A program made the position numbers and the translations under genes. Shown here in pieces: positions 23,776 through 32,814 of a DNA stretch of 35,845 bases. Source of the stretch: an uncultured Bacilli bacterium. Its GTDB lineage: Bacteria; Bacillota_I; Bacilli_A; RF39; UBA660. Position 1 is the first letter of the stretch; each line of letters opens with the position of its first letter. A model generated the notes under the pieces. It was not told the DNA's origin. It searched no databases and worked only from the letters and a program-made list of their open reading frames with translations. The stretch covers positions 1-35,845 of the forward strand of contig CALVQT010000010.1 in the NCBI GenBank assembly GCA_944358375.1, given 5' to 3'.

Positions 23776-24129
23776 TTAAGAATAAAATAACTATCAAAGA
23801 TATTTACAATGAAATATTAATTAAGTGTCTATTTTGATTTTAATAAAATTTTTTCAAATACTGGCTTTTGTATTGATTAATTTTATTATTTGTCATTATC
23901 TCAACATATCTGATGAGAATTATTTTTATAATTTAAAATAATTAATAATACTAATTATAAGTTTAAGATTAAATTTATTTTTTTAAAATTATTTAAAGAT
24001 AAAACTATTTGTGTAATTATATAAAGCAAACATATGTCAAAAGAAATACTTTCATTATTTAAAAATTATTATACTCTTTTTTATACTATATTATCTATTT
24101 AATAAAATAAAGACTTTTTAATACAAATT
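23776..24129 (+). other. Gene-free AT-rich stretch before dnaE
   Basis: About 350 bases hold no convincing gene on either strand. The longest + strand reading is 22 codons without a ribosome binding site. A small imperfect inverted repeat (TCTCA / TGAGA near 23899-23919) is the only structure seen. It could hold remains of a lost gene or an unseen small RNA. Confidence 0.5.
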
Positions 24130-24138
24130 TGATAAAAT
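24130..24138 (+). promoter_or_regulatory. Extended -10 promoter of dnaE
   Basis: TGATAAAAT lies 20 bases before the dnaE start; no clear -35. Confidence 0.5.
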
Positions 24139-24158
24139 ATTATTAGAAAGGATGTACT

Positions 24159-27038
24159 ATGAATTATATACCACTTAATATTAAAACTGAATATGATTTA
24201 ATGAATAGTTTAATTAAAATTGATGAATTGGTTTCATATGCAAAAAAAAATAATATTAATTCTATTGGCATAACAGATAGTAATCTTTTTGGGACAATGG
24301 AATTTATTAGTAAATGTAATAATAATAGTATTAAACCAATTATTGGAATAGAATTAAATATAGATAATAATAATATATTAATATATGCTAAAAATTATAA
24401 TGGACTTATTAATTTATTTAAGCTTGTTTCTAAAAAAAATATAGATAATATTATTGATATAGAATTAATTAATGATGATAATATAGTTGTTTGTGATAGT
24501 AAAAATTATATTAATTTAAAAAATAAATTTAAAAATATATATATTATGTTTGATGATGATATTTCTTATTCTAATGCATTAAAATTAACTAATAATGTGG
24601 TATATATTAATTTAGTTAGATATTTTTCAATTGATGATTTTGAATATTTTAAATATATAAAATATATTGATTCATCTCTTAATATAAATGAACCTTTAGA
24701 TATTAAAAGTAGTTATATGATTAATGAAATTAAAAGTGATTATGCTAAGACTACTTATGAATTTAATAATTTAATTGATATAACTTTACCTAAAATAACT
24801 ATCCATATACCAGTCTATAGAGATAATGCTACTGAATATTTAAGAGCACTTGCTAAAATGGGGTTAGAAAAGCGACTTAATGGTAATGTAAGTGAAGTAT
24901 ATAAAAAAAGATTATCTTATGAATTGTCAGTTATTGAAAATATGAATTTTGTAAATTATTTTTTAATAGTTTATGATTTTGTATTATTTGCTAAAAAAAA
25001 TAATATATTGGTTGGGCCAGGAAGAGGTAGTGGTGCTGGGTCTCTTGTTAATTATTCTCTTGGAATTATTAATATAGATCCGCTTAAATATAATTTAATA
25101 TTTGAAAGGTTCTTAAATCCTCAAAGAGTTACTATGCCAGATATTGATATAGATTTTGACAGTTTAAAAAAAGAAAAAGTATTAGATTATGTAATAAATA
25201 AATATTCACCTGAAAATACAGCCAGAATTATTTCATTTAATACTATGTTACCTAAACAAATATTAAAAGATGTTGCTAAAGTATTGAATATCAATAGTAT
25301 ATTAATAGATAAATTATGTAAAACAATTAAAGATGAGAAAGATTTTGATGAACTTAAAAACAATTATGAATTTTATAATATATTATCTCATAATAATGAA
25401 ATAAGAAAATTAGTTAAAATATCTAGCAAATTATGTGGCCTTAAAAAAAATACAAGTATGCATGCTGCTGGTGTTGTAATTAGTGATATTCCATTAAATA
25501 ATATTATGCCGCTATACAAAAGTAATGGTGTTATTTTAACAGGATATAGTATGAATTATATAGAGGCATTAGGATTATTAAAAATGGACTTTTTATCTAT
25601 TAAAAATTTAAATACTATATCAAATATACTAGAAGATATTAAAAAAGACAATATTAATTTTGATATAAATAATATAGACTTAAATGATAAAAAAACTTTG
25701 TATCTATTTTCACGAGCTTATACAAATGGCGTATTTCAATTTGAAAGTGATGGTATGAAACAATTTTTAAAAAATTTAGAAATTGATAATTTCAATACAT
25801 TAGTAGATGCAATTGCATTATATAGACCTGGTCCTAGAGATATGATTAATGAATATATTTTAAGAAAAAAAGGAAAGAAAAAAATAACATATTTAATTAA
25901 TGAATTAGAGCTAATTTTAAAAGATACTTATGGAATAATAATATATCAAGAGCAAATATTAGAAATATTAAGGCAAATTGGAGGTTATTCATATTCTGAG
26001 GCTGATAATATTAGAAGAGCAATATCTAAGAAAAAAGAAAAAGTTATTAAAAATGAAGAAGAAACTTTTATTAATAAACTTGTAAATAAAGGATATGATA
26101 AAAATGTTTCTAAACGATTATTTGATTTAATAGTTAAATTTTCATCTTATGGTTTTAATAAATCGCATTCAGTTGTTTACACATTAGTAGCATATCAAAT
26201 GGCGTATCTTAAAATAAATTATAGTAAATATTTTATGAAAAATTTACTTAATATGAATAAATCAAGTGACAAAATAAAAGAATATATAGATGAGAGTAAA
26301 ATATTAGGTATTAAATTTAAGATGATTGATATTAATTTATCTAGTTATGAATTTAGCCTATATGAAGAAAGTTTAGTATTTCCATTTTCAATTATTAAAT
26401 CTATTGGTATAAATGTAAGTGAAGAGATAATTAATGAAAGAAATAAAGGAAAATTTAAATCATTTTATGATTTTATAATTAGATGTTATTCTAAAAATGT
26501 TAATAAAAAAGTAATAATCGCTTTAATTGAATGTGGTGCTTTTAATAGTTTTAATATAAATAAGAAAGCTATGGTAGAAAATATTGATGAAGTTATAAAT
26601 TATGCTACTTTATGTAAAGATTTAAATATGATATTGGAAGAGAAACCAAATATTGTAGAAAATGATGATTATGATGACAAAGAAAATATTGATAATGAAA
26701 TTAAAAATTATGGATTTTACTTATCGCACCATCCAGTTACTAAATATGATAGAGAAAATTCTATTAAATTAAATCAAATAAAGGATTACTTTAATAGAAC
26801 TATAACTAGCATATTATATGTAGAAAATATTAAGACAATAAAAACTAAAAGCAATGATAAAATGTCTTTTGTTAAATTAAGTGATGAGTATAATGTAATA
26901 GATGGTATAATTTTTAAAGATAAATATAAAAATTTATATAATATAGAAAAAAATAAGGTATATAAGGTTATAGGAAAAGTAGAAAAAAGAAATAATAGTT
27001 ATCAATTAATTATATATAATATGATTATTTTTAGGTGA
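24159..27038 (+). CDS. dnaE: DNA polymerase III alpha subunit (DnaE) with degenerate PHP domain
   Basis: A 959-residue C-family polymerase, shorter than B. subtilis DnaE (about 1115). The N-terminal PHP domain (about 1-70) has lost its metal-binding histidines: the usual PLHxHSxYSLL start reads PLNIKTEYDLM, and the TDDH position reads TDSN. The polymerase core is intact: GPGRGSGAGSLVNYSLGI, MPDIDIDFD (catalytic aspartates) and ALYRPGPRDMI. A tandem helix-hairpin-helix region and an OB fold (about 880-955) follow. It probably extends primers together with a PolC located elsewhere. An AAAGGA site precedes ATG 24159. The tag start lies five bases after its stop. Confidence 0.95.
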   Translation: MNYIPLNIKTEYDLMNSLIKIDELVSYAKKNNINSIGITDSNLFGTMEFISKCNNNSIKPIIGIELNIDNNNILIYAKNYNGLINLFKLVSKKNIDNIIDIELINDDNIVVCDSKNYINLKNKFKNIYIMFDDDISYSNALKLTNNVVYINLVRYFSIDDFEYFKYIKYIDSSLNINEPLDIKSSYMINEIKSDYAKTTYEFNNLIDITLPKITIHIPVYRDNATEYLRALAKMGLEKRLNGNVSEVYKKRLSYELSVIENMNFVNYFLIVYDFVLFAKKNNILVGPGRGSGAGSLVNYSLGIINIDPLKYNLIFERFLNPQRVTMPDIDIDFDSLKKEKVLDYVINKYSPENTARIISFNTMLPKQILKDVAKVLNINSILIDKLCKTIKDEKDFDELKNNYEFYNILSHNNEIRKLVKISSKLCGLKKNTSMHAAGVVISDIPLNNIMPLYKSNGVILTGYSMNYIEALGLLKMDFLSIKNLNTISNILEDIKKDNINFDINNIDLNDKKTLYLFSRAYTNGVFQFESDGMKQFLKNLEIDNFNTLVDAIALYRPGPRDMINEYILRKKGKKKITYLINELELILKDTYGIIIYQEQILEILRQIGGYSYSEADNIRRAISKKKEKVIKNEEETFINKLVNKGYDKNVSKRLFDLIVKFSSYGFNKSHSVVYTLVAYQMAYLKINYSKYFMKNLLNMNKSSDKIKEYIDESKILGIKFKMIDINLSSYEFSLYEESLVFPFSIIKSIGINVSEEIINERNKGKFKSFYDFIIRCYSKNVNKKVIIALIECGAFNSFNINKKAMVENIDEVINYATLCKDLNMILEEKPNIVENDDYDDKENIDNEIKNYGFYLSHHPVTKYDRENSIKLNQIKDYFNRTITSILYVENIKTIKTKSNDKMSFVKLSDEYNVIDGIIFKDKYKNLYNIEKNKVYKVIGKVEKRNNSYQLIIYNMIIFR

Positions 27039-27043
27039 AAAAT

Positions 27044-27598
27044 ATGAAAAGCAGATGCAGTTGGTTAAATTTAAAAAATGAAAAATATGTCAAATATCAT
27101 GACGAAGTTTGGGCAGTTGAAACACATAATGACAAAGAACTATACAAAAGATTATTGCTTGAATGTTTTCAAGCAGGATTATCATTTGAAATTGTATTAA
27201 ATAAAGAAGAATATTTTAATGAATGTTATGATAATTTTGATATAGATAAAGTTATTAATTATGATGAAAGTAAAATAAATGAATTAATGAACAATAATAA
27301 AATTATAAGAAATAAATTAAAAATAAAAGCATCTATTGAAAATAGTAAAATATTTAAAAAAATACAAGAGGAGTTTAAATCTTTTGATAATTATATATGG
27401 GGGTGGACTAATAATAAAATTATATATGAAACTAATAAATCTACAAGTGAATTATCTGATAGAATATCAAAAGATTTAAAGAAAAGAAATATGAGTTTTG
27501 TTGGTAGCAAAGTAATATATTCTTATTTACAAGCAATAGGTGTTATAAATTCTCATGAAGAAAATTGTTTTAAATATCACGAAAAATTGATAAAATAA
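27044..27598 (+). CDS. tag: DNA-3-methyladenine glycosylase I
   Basis: A 184-residue base-excision enzyme that removes 3-methyladenine. Compared with E. coli Tag, the zinc ligands are visible: Cys in MKSRCSW, His in YHDEVW, and His...Cys in SHEENCF. Conserved QAGLSFEIVLNKEEYF and KRNMSFVGSKVIYSYLQAIG are present. ATG 27044 is preferred over GTG 27035 because AGGTGA lies five bases upstream. It directly follows dnaE and is probably co-transcribed. Confidence 0.93.
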   Translation: MKSRCSWLNLKNEKYVKYHDEVWAVETHNDKELYKRLLLECFQAGLSFEIVLNKEEYFNECYDNFDIDKVINYDESKINELMNNNKIIRNKLKIKASIENSKIFKKIQEEFKSFDNYIWGWTNNKIIYETNKSTSELSDRISKDLKKRNMSFVGSKVIYSYLQAIGVINSHEENCFKYHEKLIK

Positions 27599-27627
27599 AT
27601 ATATAATAAATTCAATTAGGAGGAATT

Positions 27628-28518
27628 ATGACATTAGTAATATTAGCTGGTGGAATAGGAAGTCGGTTTGGATCATTAAAACAAATATATAAAGTTGGGC
27701 CAAATGATGAATTTATAATGGATTACTCAATATTTGATGCAATAAATGCAGGTTTTACTAAAGTAGTGTTTGTAATAAAAAAAGAAATGTATCATGTGTT
27801 TAAAGAAACAATAGAGAAAAGAATTAAAGATTATATTGAAGTTTCTTTTGTATTTCAAGATATAGATAATGTTTTATATAAAATAGATTATAAGCGAGAA
27901 AAGCCATAGGGAACAGGACATGCCCTATTATCAGCTAAAAATGAAGTAAAAGAAAATTTTGCTGTTATAAATGCAGATGATTTTTATGGAAAAGATGCTT
28001 ATAAGAAAGCATATAATTTTTTAAAAAATAATATTAATGATAATTTATTTGGACTTATAGGTTATAGTGCTATTAATACTTTAAGTGAAAATGGAAGTGT
28101 TAAAAGAGGAGTTTTATTTTTAAATAAAAATAATAAATTAGTTGATATTATTGAAAGTAAATTAAAAAAATTAAAATATAATATTCATTGTATATCACTT
28201 GAAAATAATAAAGAGTTTGACATTGAATATGATAGATTAGTAAGTATGAATATGATATTATTTACTCCTAAAATATTTGAATATTTAAAAAATGATTTTA
28301 TACATTTTTTAAAAAATATTAATGATAAACAAAATAGTGAATTTTTGTTACCTACAGTACTAGACAAACATATTAAGAGTAATGATATTAGTGTTGAAGT
28401 AATAGAAACTTCTAGTAAATGGTATGGAATGACTTATAAAAAAGATGCTAAAAAATTAAAGATAGCTATAAATAAAATGATAGAAAATAATGAATATAAT
28501 AGTAAATTATGGAGTTGA
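27628..28518 (+). pseudogene. Sugar-phosphate nucleotidyltransferase interrupted by one amber codon
   Basis: The frame is intact for 297 codons except TAG at 27907-27909 (codon 94). The first part has the NTP-transferase signature LAGGIGSRFGSLKQ and VGPNDEFIMDYSIFDA. After the stop come GTGHALLSAKNEV and AVINADDFYGKDAY, with no frameshift. Homologues I know read KPWGTGHAV at this point, so TAG most simply replaces Trp TGG by one G-to-A change. TAG ends other intact genes here (e.g. those ending at 8620, 11272 and 23273), so it is a real stop. The remainder shows no other damage, so the mutation is recent, a sequencing error, or read through. AGGAGG precedes ATG 27628. The likely product activates hexose-1-phosphates. 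Confidence 0.85.
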
Positions 28519-28522
28519 TTTT

Positions 28523-28912
28523 ATGAATAAATTAGGATTAAGTGAAGATAGATTATTATTTATAGAAGAAGAAATATTTAAATTAAAATCAAATTTAATA
28601 GATGAACAGATAACTTTTAATACTGATGAGTATGATATTGAATACTTAAAAAGATTACATGAATTTTTATTTGGAGATTTGTATTTTGATGCTGGAAATA
28701 TATCAAAAAGATTAAAAGATACGGATATAATAGAAATTCAAAATAAATTAAGTAATTTAAGATATATGATAGATATGGATGCTGGGGATGAGTATATAAA
28801 ACAAGCCGTAAATGAATTAATAGATATACAAATATTTAATGATGGTAATAAAAGAACAATAGGTGTATTTTTAGATATTTTAATGAAAAATAAAAAACAA
28901 TATACTAGATAA
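28523..28912 (+). CDS. Fic/Doc-family protein lacking the catalytic histidine
   Basis: A 129-residue protein. LHEFLFGDLYFDAGNIS (46-61) matches the Fic 'GDIYxWAGxxR' region, and IQIFNDGNKRT (102-112) is the Fic/Doc active-site loop. The catalytic His of HxFxDGNKRT is Gln103 (CAA), while the anion-binding DGNKR is kept. Fic enzymes usually transfer AMP and Doc phosphorylates EF-Tu, so this one may be inactive or altered. No Phd-like antitoxin is adjacent. ATG 28523 follows GGAGTTG, four bases after the end of the broken nucleotidyltransferase. Confidence 0.7.
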   Translation: MNKLGLSEDRLLFIEEEIFKLKSNLIDEQITFNTDEYDIEYLKRLHEFLFGDLYFDAGNISKRLKDTDIIEIQNKLSNLRYMIDMDAGDEYIKQAVNELIDIQIFNDGNKRTIGVFLDILMKNKKQYTR

Positions 28913-28928
28913 AGAAGGGAAGTTTATT

Positions 28929-30425
28929 ATGAAAAAAACAATAGTATTAACTATATTAGATGGATGTGGAATTAGAAAGGAATCTGATGGAAATGCTTTT
29001 TTAAATGCCAAAAAAGTGACATTTGATTATTTAGTCAAAACATATCCTCATAGTCTTTTGAAAGCATCTGGTACTTATGTAGGTCTTCCAGAGGGACAAA
29101 TGGGAAATAGTGAAGTGGGACACACTAATATAGGTGCAGGAAGAGTTGTATATCAACCACTTGAAATAATTAATCAATCAATTAAAAATAAAGAATTTGA
29201 TAATAATAAAGAAATATTAAAGATGATAAATCATGTTAAAAATAATAATTCTACATTACATATTATGGGACTTTTAAGTGATGGAGGAGTACACTCTCAT
29301 ATTAATCATTTAATTGCATTAATAGATTTATGTAAAAAAAATAAAGTTATAGTTTATTATCACTTTTTTTTAGATGGCAGAGATGTAGAACCAAAAAGCG
29401 CTCTTAAATATATAGAAATAGTTGAGAATCTAAATTATGGAAAAATAGCTACTCTTAGTGGTAGATATTATGCTATGGATAGAGACAATAATTTTGATAG
29501 ATTATCTCTTGCATATGATGCAATGTGCTATTTAAAAGCGCCTCGTTATCATAGTGCTAAAGAAGCAATATATGATTCATATAATAAAGATATAAGCGAT
29601 GAATTTTTAATACCGTGTATTATTAATGAAAAAGAAATTAAAGATAATGATGGAATAATCACATTCAATTTTAGAAAAGATAGATTAAGAGAATTATTTA
29701 CAAGTTTAACTAATCCAGAAGAATATAAAGATAAAAATATAAATTTAAAAAAATTTAATAATCTTAAATGCTTAACTATGATGAGTGTGGTAGATACGGT
29801 TAAGTGTCCATATGCATTTGATGATATTAATCTTAGTAATTTATTAGGTGAATTTTTAGAAAAGAATAACAAAACTCAATTAAGAATTGCTGAAACTGAA
29901 AAATATGCTCATGTAACATTTTTCTTTGATGGTGGCAAGGAAAAAGATTATAAAGGAATGAATAAAATATTAATTCCATCTGCTAAAGTTGCAACATATG
30001 ATTTAAAGCCCGAAATGAGTGCTGTTGAAATAACTGATATATTATTAAATGAATTAGATAAAGATATATACGATGTAGTTATATTAAATTATGCTAATGG
30101 TGATATGGTGGGACATACAGGTAATTATGATGCTGCGGTTAAGGCAGTTGAGTGTATAGATAAATGTTTAAAAAGATTATATGATAAAGTAAAAGAAAAG
30201 CAAGGAATACTTATAGTAACTGCTGATCATGGAAATTGCGATATTATGTGGGATGATAATCATAATGTGGTAACATCACATACAACATCAGATGTGCCAT
30301 TTATTATTACTAAAAATGATGTAAAATTAAATAATGGATCATTGTGTGATATTGCACCTACTATAATTAAATTATTAAACTTAGAAGCACCAAAAGAAAT
30401 GAATGGTAAGAGTTTGATTGAATAA
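28929..30425 (+). CDS. gpmI: 2,3-bisphosphoglycerate-independent phosphoglycerate mutase
   Basis: A 498-residue Mn-dependent glycolytic enzyme interconverting 3- and 2-phosphoglycerate. Seen: the metal site LDGCGIR at the start, the nucleophile Ser in GQMGNSEVGHTNIGAGR, LDGRDVEPKSA, FNFRKDRLREL, NYANGDMVGHTG and VTADHGNCD near the C-terminus with HTTSDVPF. Slightly shorter than the usual 510. A GAAGGGAAG site precedes ATG 28929. In B. subtilis it lies in the gapA-pgk-tpi-pgm-eno operon; here it is apart from other glycolytic genes. Confidence 0.96.
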   Translation: MKKTIVLTILDGCGIRKESDGNAFLNAKKVTFDYLVKTYPHSLLKASGTYVGLPEGQMGNSEVGHTNIGAGRVVYQPLEIINQSIKNKEFDNNKEILKMINHVKNNNSTLHIMGLLSDGGVHSHINHLIALIDLCKKNKVIVYYHFFLDGRDVEPKSALKYIEIVENLNYGKIATLSGRYYAMDRDNNFDRLSLAYDAMCYLKAPRYHSAKEAIYDSYNKDISDEFLIPCIINEKEIKDNDGIITFNFRKDRLRELFTSLTNPEEYKDKNINLKKFNNLKCLTMMSVVDTVKCPYAFDDINLSNLLGEFLEKNNKTQLRIAETEKYAHVTFFFDGGKEKDYKGMNKILIPSAKVATYDLKPEMSAVEITDILLNELDKDIYDVVILNYANGDMVGHTGNYDAAVKAVECIDKCLKRLYDKVKEKQGILIVTADHGNCDIMWDDNHNVVTSHTTSDVPFIITKNDVKLNNGSLCDIAPTIIKLLNLEAPKEMNGKSLIE

Positions 30426-30426
30426 T

Positions 30427-30450
30427 AAGACCTTGAAAAAGTCTTTTTCT
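30427..30450 (+). terminator. Weak terminator after gpmI
   Basis: A 5-bp stem (AAGAC / GTCTT) with a 9-base loop, then a T-rich run. It overlaps the -35 of the next promoter. Confidence 0.45.
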
Positions 30451-30461
30451 TATGGTAGTAT
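30433..30461 (+). promoter_or_regulatory. Promoter of the gene at 30485
   Basis: TTGAAA (30433-30438), 17-bp spacer and TAGTAT (30456-30461) with an extended TG one base upstream. Confidence 0.5.
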
Positions 30462-30484
30462 ATATACTCACAAAGAGGTGTTTT

Positions 30485-31261
30485 ATGAAAGAAAGATTAG
30501 ATTATTTATATAATGAGATTATTAATAAATTAAATGAAGAAAATATTAATGCTAATGAAAATATAGTAAGTTTAAAAAATGTCCAAGAAGCTTGTGATAA
30601 ATATTTATCAAAGTACAATAAATATTTTATTAAAAATGTTAATGAAACAATTAAAAATATTAACAAGAGGTTAAATGGGTTTAACTTGCCATTTAAATCA
30701 AATAAATACTCAAATCTTATTAATATTAAATTTTATGTAATGAATGGAAAAGAGTATTTAAGATTTATATTTAGAAAAAATGATTTAATAAATTATATAT
30801 CATTTACTTTACTAGATGGTAAACCAGTAATTGAAAGTACTAATTTTATGAATAAAGAAGAACAAGAAATATTTAAAAAAAGTTATGATATTGTAAATTC
30901 CTTATTAATTTTGTTAAATTACTTTACTATTGAATATCCAAATGTTGATTATTCTTGGGATAAAGATCATAGAAATATGGAAGATCAATCTATTTGTGAT
31001 GGGATATTTAAAAGTCATATATATTTAAATAATCCTGAAGATACACATGTGGGATTTAGTAATTTTGATGATATCATATTAGCAACTAGACATTCATCTA
31101 AATATGGAAAACTGTATGATTATTTAGTTATGTATAAAGAACCATTATTATTAAAAACACCTATAAATATTGAAAAATTAAATCCATTTATAAGTCAGTT
31201 AGTTACTAAATATTTACAGCATAATAATCATGTAAACAAATTATTATTAAGAGAAAAATAG
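30485..31261 (+). CDS. Conserved-looking hypothetical protein
   Basis: A 258-residue soluble protein that I do not recognise. The first about 80 residues are predicted helical with Asn/Lys-rich repeats. The rest alternates strands and helices, with FTLLDGKPVIESTNFM, YPNVDYSWDKDHRNMEDQS and DDIILATRHSSKYGKL as distinctive parts. No signal peptide, membrane helix or familiar active-site motif. An AAAGAGGTG site precedes ATG 30485; the longer reading from 30452 starts in the promoter. Confidence 0.65.
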   Translation: MKERLDYLYNEIINKLNEENINANENIVSLKNVQEACDKYLSKYNKYFIKNVNETIKNINKRLNGFNLPFKSNKYSNLINIKFYVMNGKEYLRFIFRKNDLINYISFTLLDGKPVIESTNFMNKEEQEIFKKSYDIVNSLLILLNYFTIEYPNVDYSWDKDHRNMEDQSICDGIFKSHIYLNNPEDTHVGFSNFDDIILATRHSSKYGKLYDYLVMYKEPLLLKTPINIEKLNPFISQLVTKYLQHNNHVNKLLLREK

Positions 31262-31268
31262 AAAAAAT

Positions 31269-31297
31269 TTGCTTTTTTGTACTATTTGTGATATAAT
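31269..31297 (+). promoter_or_regulatory. Promoter of the glucosaminidase-like gene
   Basis: TTGCTT (31269-31274), 17-bp spacer and TATAAT (31292-31297) preceded by TGA: TGATATAAT again. Confidence 0.65.
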
Positions 31298-31325
31298 ATA
31301 CTAACTTACAAGGAGAGTAACAAAA

Positions 31326-31877
31326 ATGAAAATATTGATAGTTATGAGTATAATTTCGTTTTTCTTTAAAAATGAAATTAATCATGATTATTTAGATAAT
31401 CAAATTGATATTGGTATATCATATTTTATAGATGAATATGATGATTATCAAGAAGAATTAAAAAAAAGCTATTTTAATGGTGAAAGTATTGATGAAATAG
31501 CGAATAAACTCAATAAATATTTAAAAAGTTCTTTGAAGGGAAAAGGCGAATATATTGCTAGGGAATGTTTAAATGTTGGATTAGATCCATATTTATTCAC
31601 AGGTGTAGTTCTTCAAGAAACTGGCTGTTATTGGGGGTGTAGTTATTTAACTAGAGTATGTAATAATGTAGGAGGCAACAAAGGAAATCCTGGATGTAAT
31701 GGAGGAAGTTATAGAAAATTTAATACTCTAGATGATGGAATTAAGTTTGCAATTAATAAACTTAATAGCTATTATAAAAAAGGATTAAAAACAGCTAAAC
31801 AAATAAATCCATATTATGCGGAAGACAAAACTTGGTATGTAAAAGTAAATAACTATATAAGCAAATTTAAAAAATAA
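31326..31877 (+). CDS. Glucosaminidase-like cell-wall hydrolase
   Basis: A 183-residue protein with a short hydrophobic N-terminus (about 1-14) that may be a signal or anchor. The C-terminal domain (about 75-180) has a lysozyme-like/GH73 pattern: GLDPYLFTGVVLQETGC, with Glu in QETG as the likely catalytic acid, then NNVGGNKGNPGCNGGSYRKF and LDDGIKFAINKLNSYY, ending in YAEDKTWYVKVNNYI. Such enzymes cut the glycan backbone of peptidoglycan. Cysteines flank the active site (GCYWGC, VCNN, PGC). AAGGAGAG precedes ATG 31326. Confidence 0.7.
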   Translation: MKILIVMSIISFFFKNEINHDYLDNQIDIGISYFIDEYDDYQEELKKSYFNGESIDEIANKLNKYLKSSLKGKGEYIARECLNVGLDPYLFTGVVLQETGCYWGCSYLTRVCNNVGGNKGNPGCNGGSYRKFNTLDDGIKFAINKLNSYYKKGLKTAKQINPYYAEDKTWYVKVNNYISKFKK

Positions 31878-31897
31878 TATAAAGGGGGGGATATTTT

Positions 31898-32548
31898 ATG
31901 AATAAGAAAGTTTATTTGCATTGTTTGGTATCAAGTCGTATTGGATATAATAGTAAAAGTTCATTAAAAAAATTAAATGAAATATTAAAATCTGGTGCAT
32001 TAGAATCTGCTAAGCAAAGAGGAGTAAGTTGTTATAATTTTTGTGGGAATGATTATATATCTTTAGTTGATTATGAAAAAAGGTTCAATACAAAACAAAA
32101 AGATTATAATGGATATAACCAATATGTTAAATTTGATGCTTCAATAATTTTTCCAAAAGGCAAATTTGATGTTGTTGAACCAATAATACTAGAACATAAA
32201 TTAGATAAATATCAAAACTATATTAGTTTAATGCAAGTATTAGGAGAAGACAAAGAAAATAGATATAGCGATTTAATAGATGAAGTACAAGTAAAAGATA
32301 GTTTATCACTATCTTATATGAATGGCATTGCACTACCATCATTAGAATTATTAAATTTTTGGAAAAGCGATAAAGAAAATATAAAAAAATTAAAACAAGA
32401 AGTATTAAAGTATAAAGAATTACTAGATAAATATGGGTATAGTGTAGGTTTTTATGATTCAGATACACTATTAGATTTAGAAAAAGATGAAAATATAGAA
32501 GATTTAGTTGGAAGTTATAGAACTACAAAAAGTTTTTTAAAGAGATAA
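31898..32548 (+). CDS. Hypothetical protein, possible ADP-ribosyltransferase-like start
   Basis: A 216-residue soluble protein I do not recognise with confidence. The N-terminal part has LHCLVSSRIGYN, then LKKLNEILKSGALESAKQRG and NDYISLVDYEK. This loosely resembles the start of ART-fold proteins (a His in the first strand, then an ILxSGxL helix), but no full catalytic triad can be named. The C-terminus is helical (about 155-216). A GGGGGG site precedes ATG 31898. It follows the hydrolase by 20 bases and ends in a strong terminator, so the two form an operon. Confidence 0.6.
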   Translation: MNKKVYLHCLVSSRIGYNSKSSLKKLNEILKSGALESAKQRGVSCYNFCGNDYISLVDYEKRFNTKQKDYNGYNQYVKFDASIIFPKGKFDVVEPIILEHKLDKYQNYISLMQVLGEDKENRYSDLIDEVQVKDSLSLSYMNGIALPSLELLNFWKSDKENIKKLKQEVLKYKELLDKYGYSVGFYDSDTLLDLEKDENIEDLVGSYRTTKSFLKR

Positions 32549-32563
32549 TTAATCTCTTTTTTT
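32539..32563 (+). terminator. Terminator after the gene at 31898
   Basis: An 8-bp stem (AAAGAGAT / ATCTCTTT) with loop AATTA and a T run; it contains the stop codon. The remaining gap to 32814 is AT-rich and shows no gene. Confidence 0.85.
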
Positions 32564-32814
32564 ATTATTTCAAATAGTTTGAATCATTGTTTTAAATTCT
32601 ATTAACTTAAAATGATAATATAATATATTTATTAAAATTCAATACATATTAGAGAAACAAAAAAATATATATATTTTAGAAGTAAAAGATTAAGTTGGTA
32701 ATCTTTATGATATTATTTATTAATTTATGTAAACAATATATATAAAATTAAAATAAAGTATATTTTTTTTGTTAAAAATGTTGCATAATAAATATATAGG
32801 GTAGGTAGTTAAAT

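Noticed and set aside
23776..24158. CRISPR array or tRNA in the long gene-free gap
   Set aside because: No regularly spaced repeats and no cloverleaf-like sequence are visible.
27628..28518. Reassigned genetic code with TAG as a sense codon
   Set aside because: TAG ends several intact genes in the window, and TGA also ends genes such as dnaE and cvpA, so the standard code applies.
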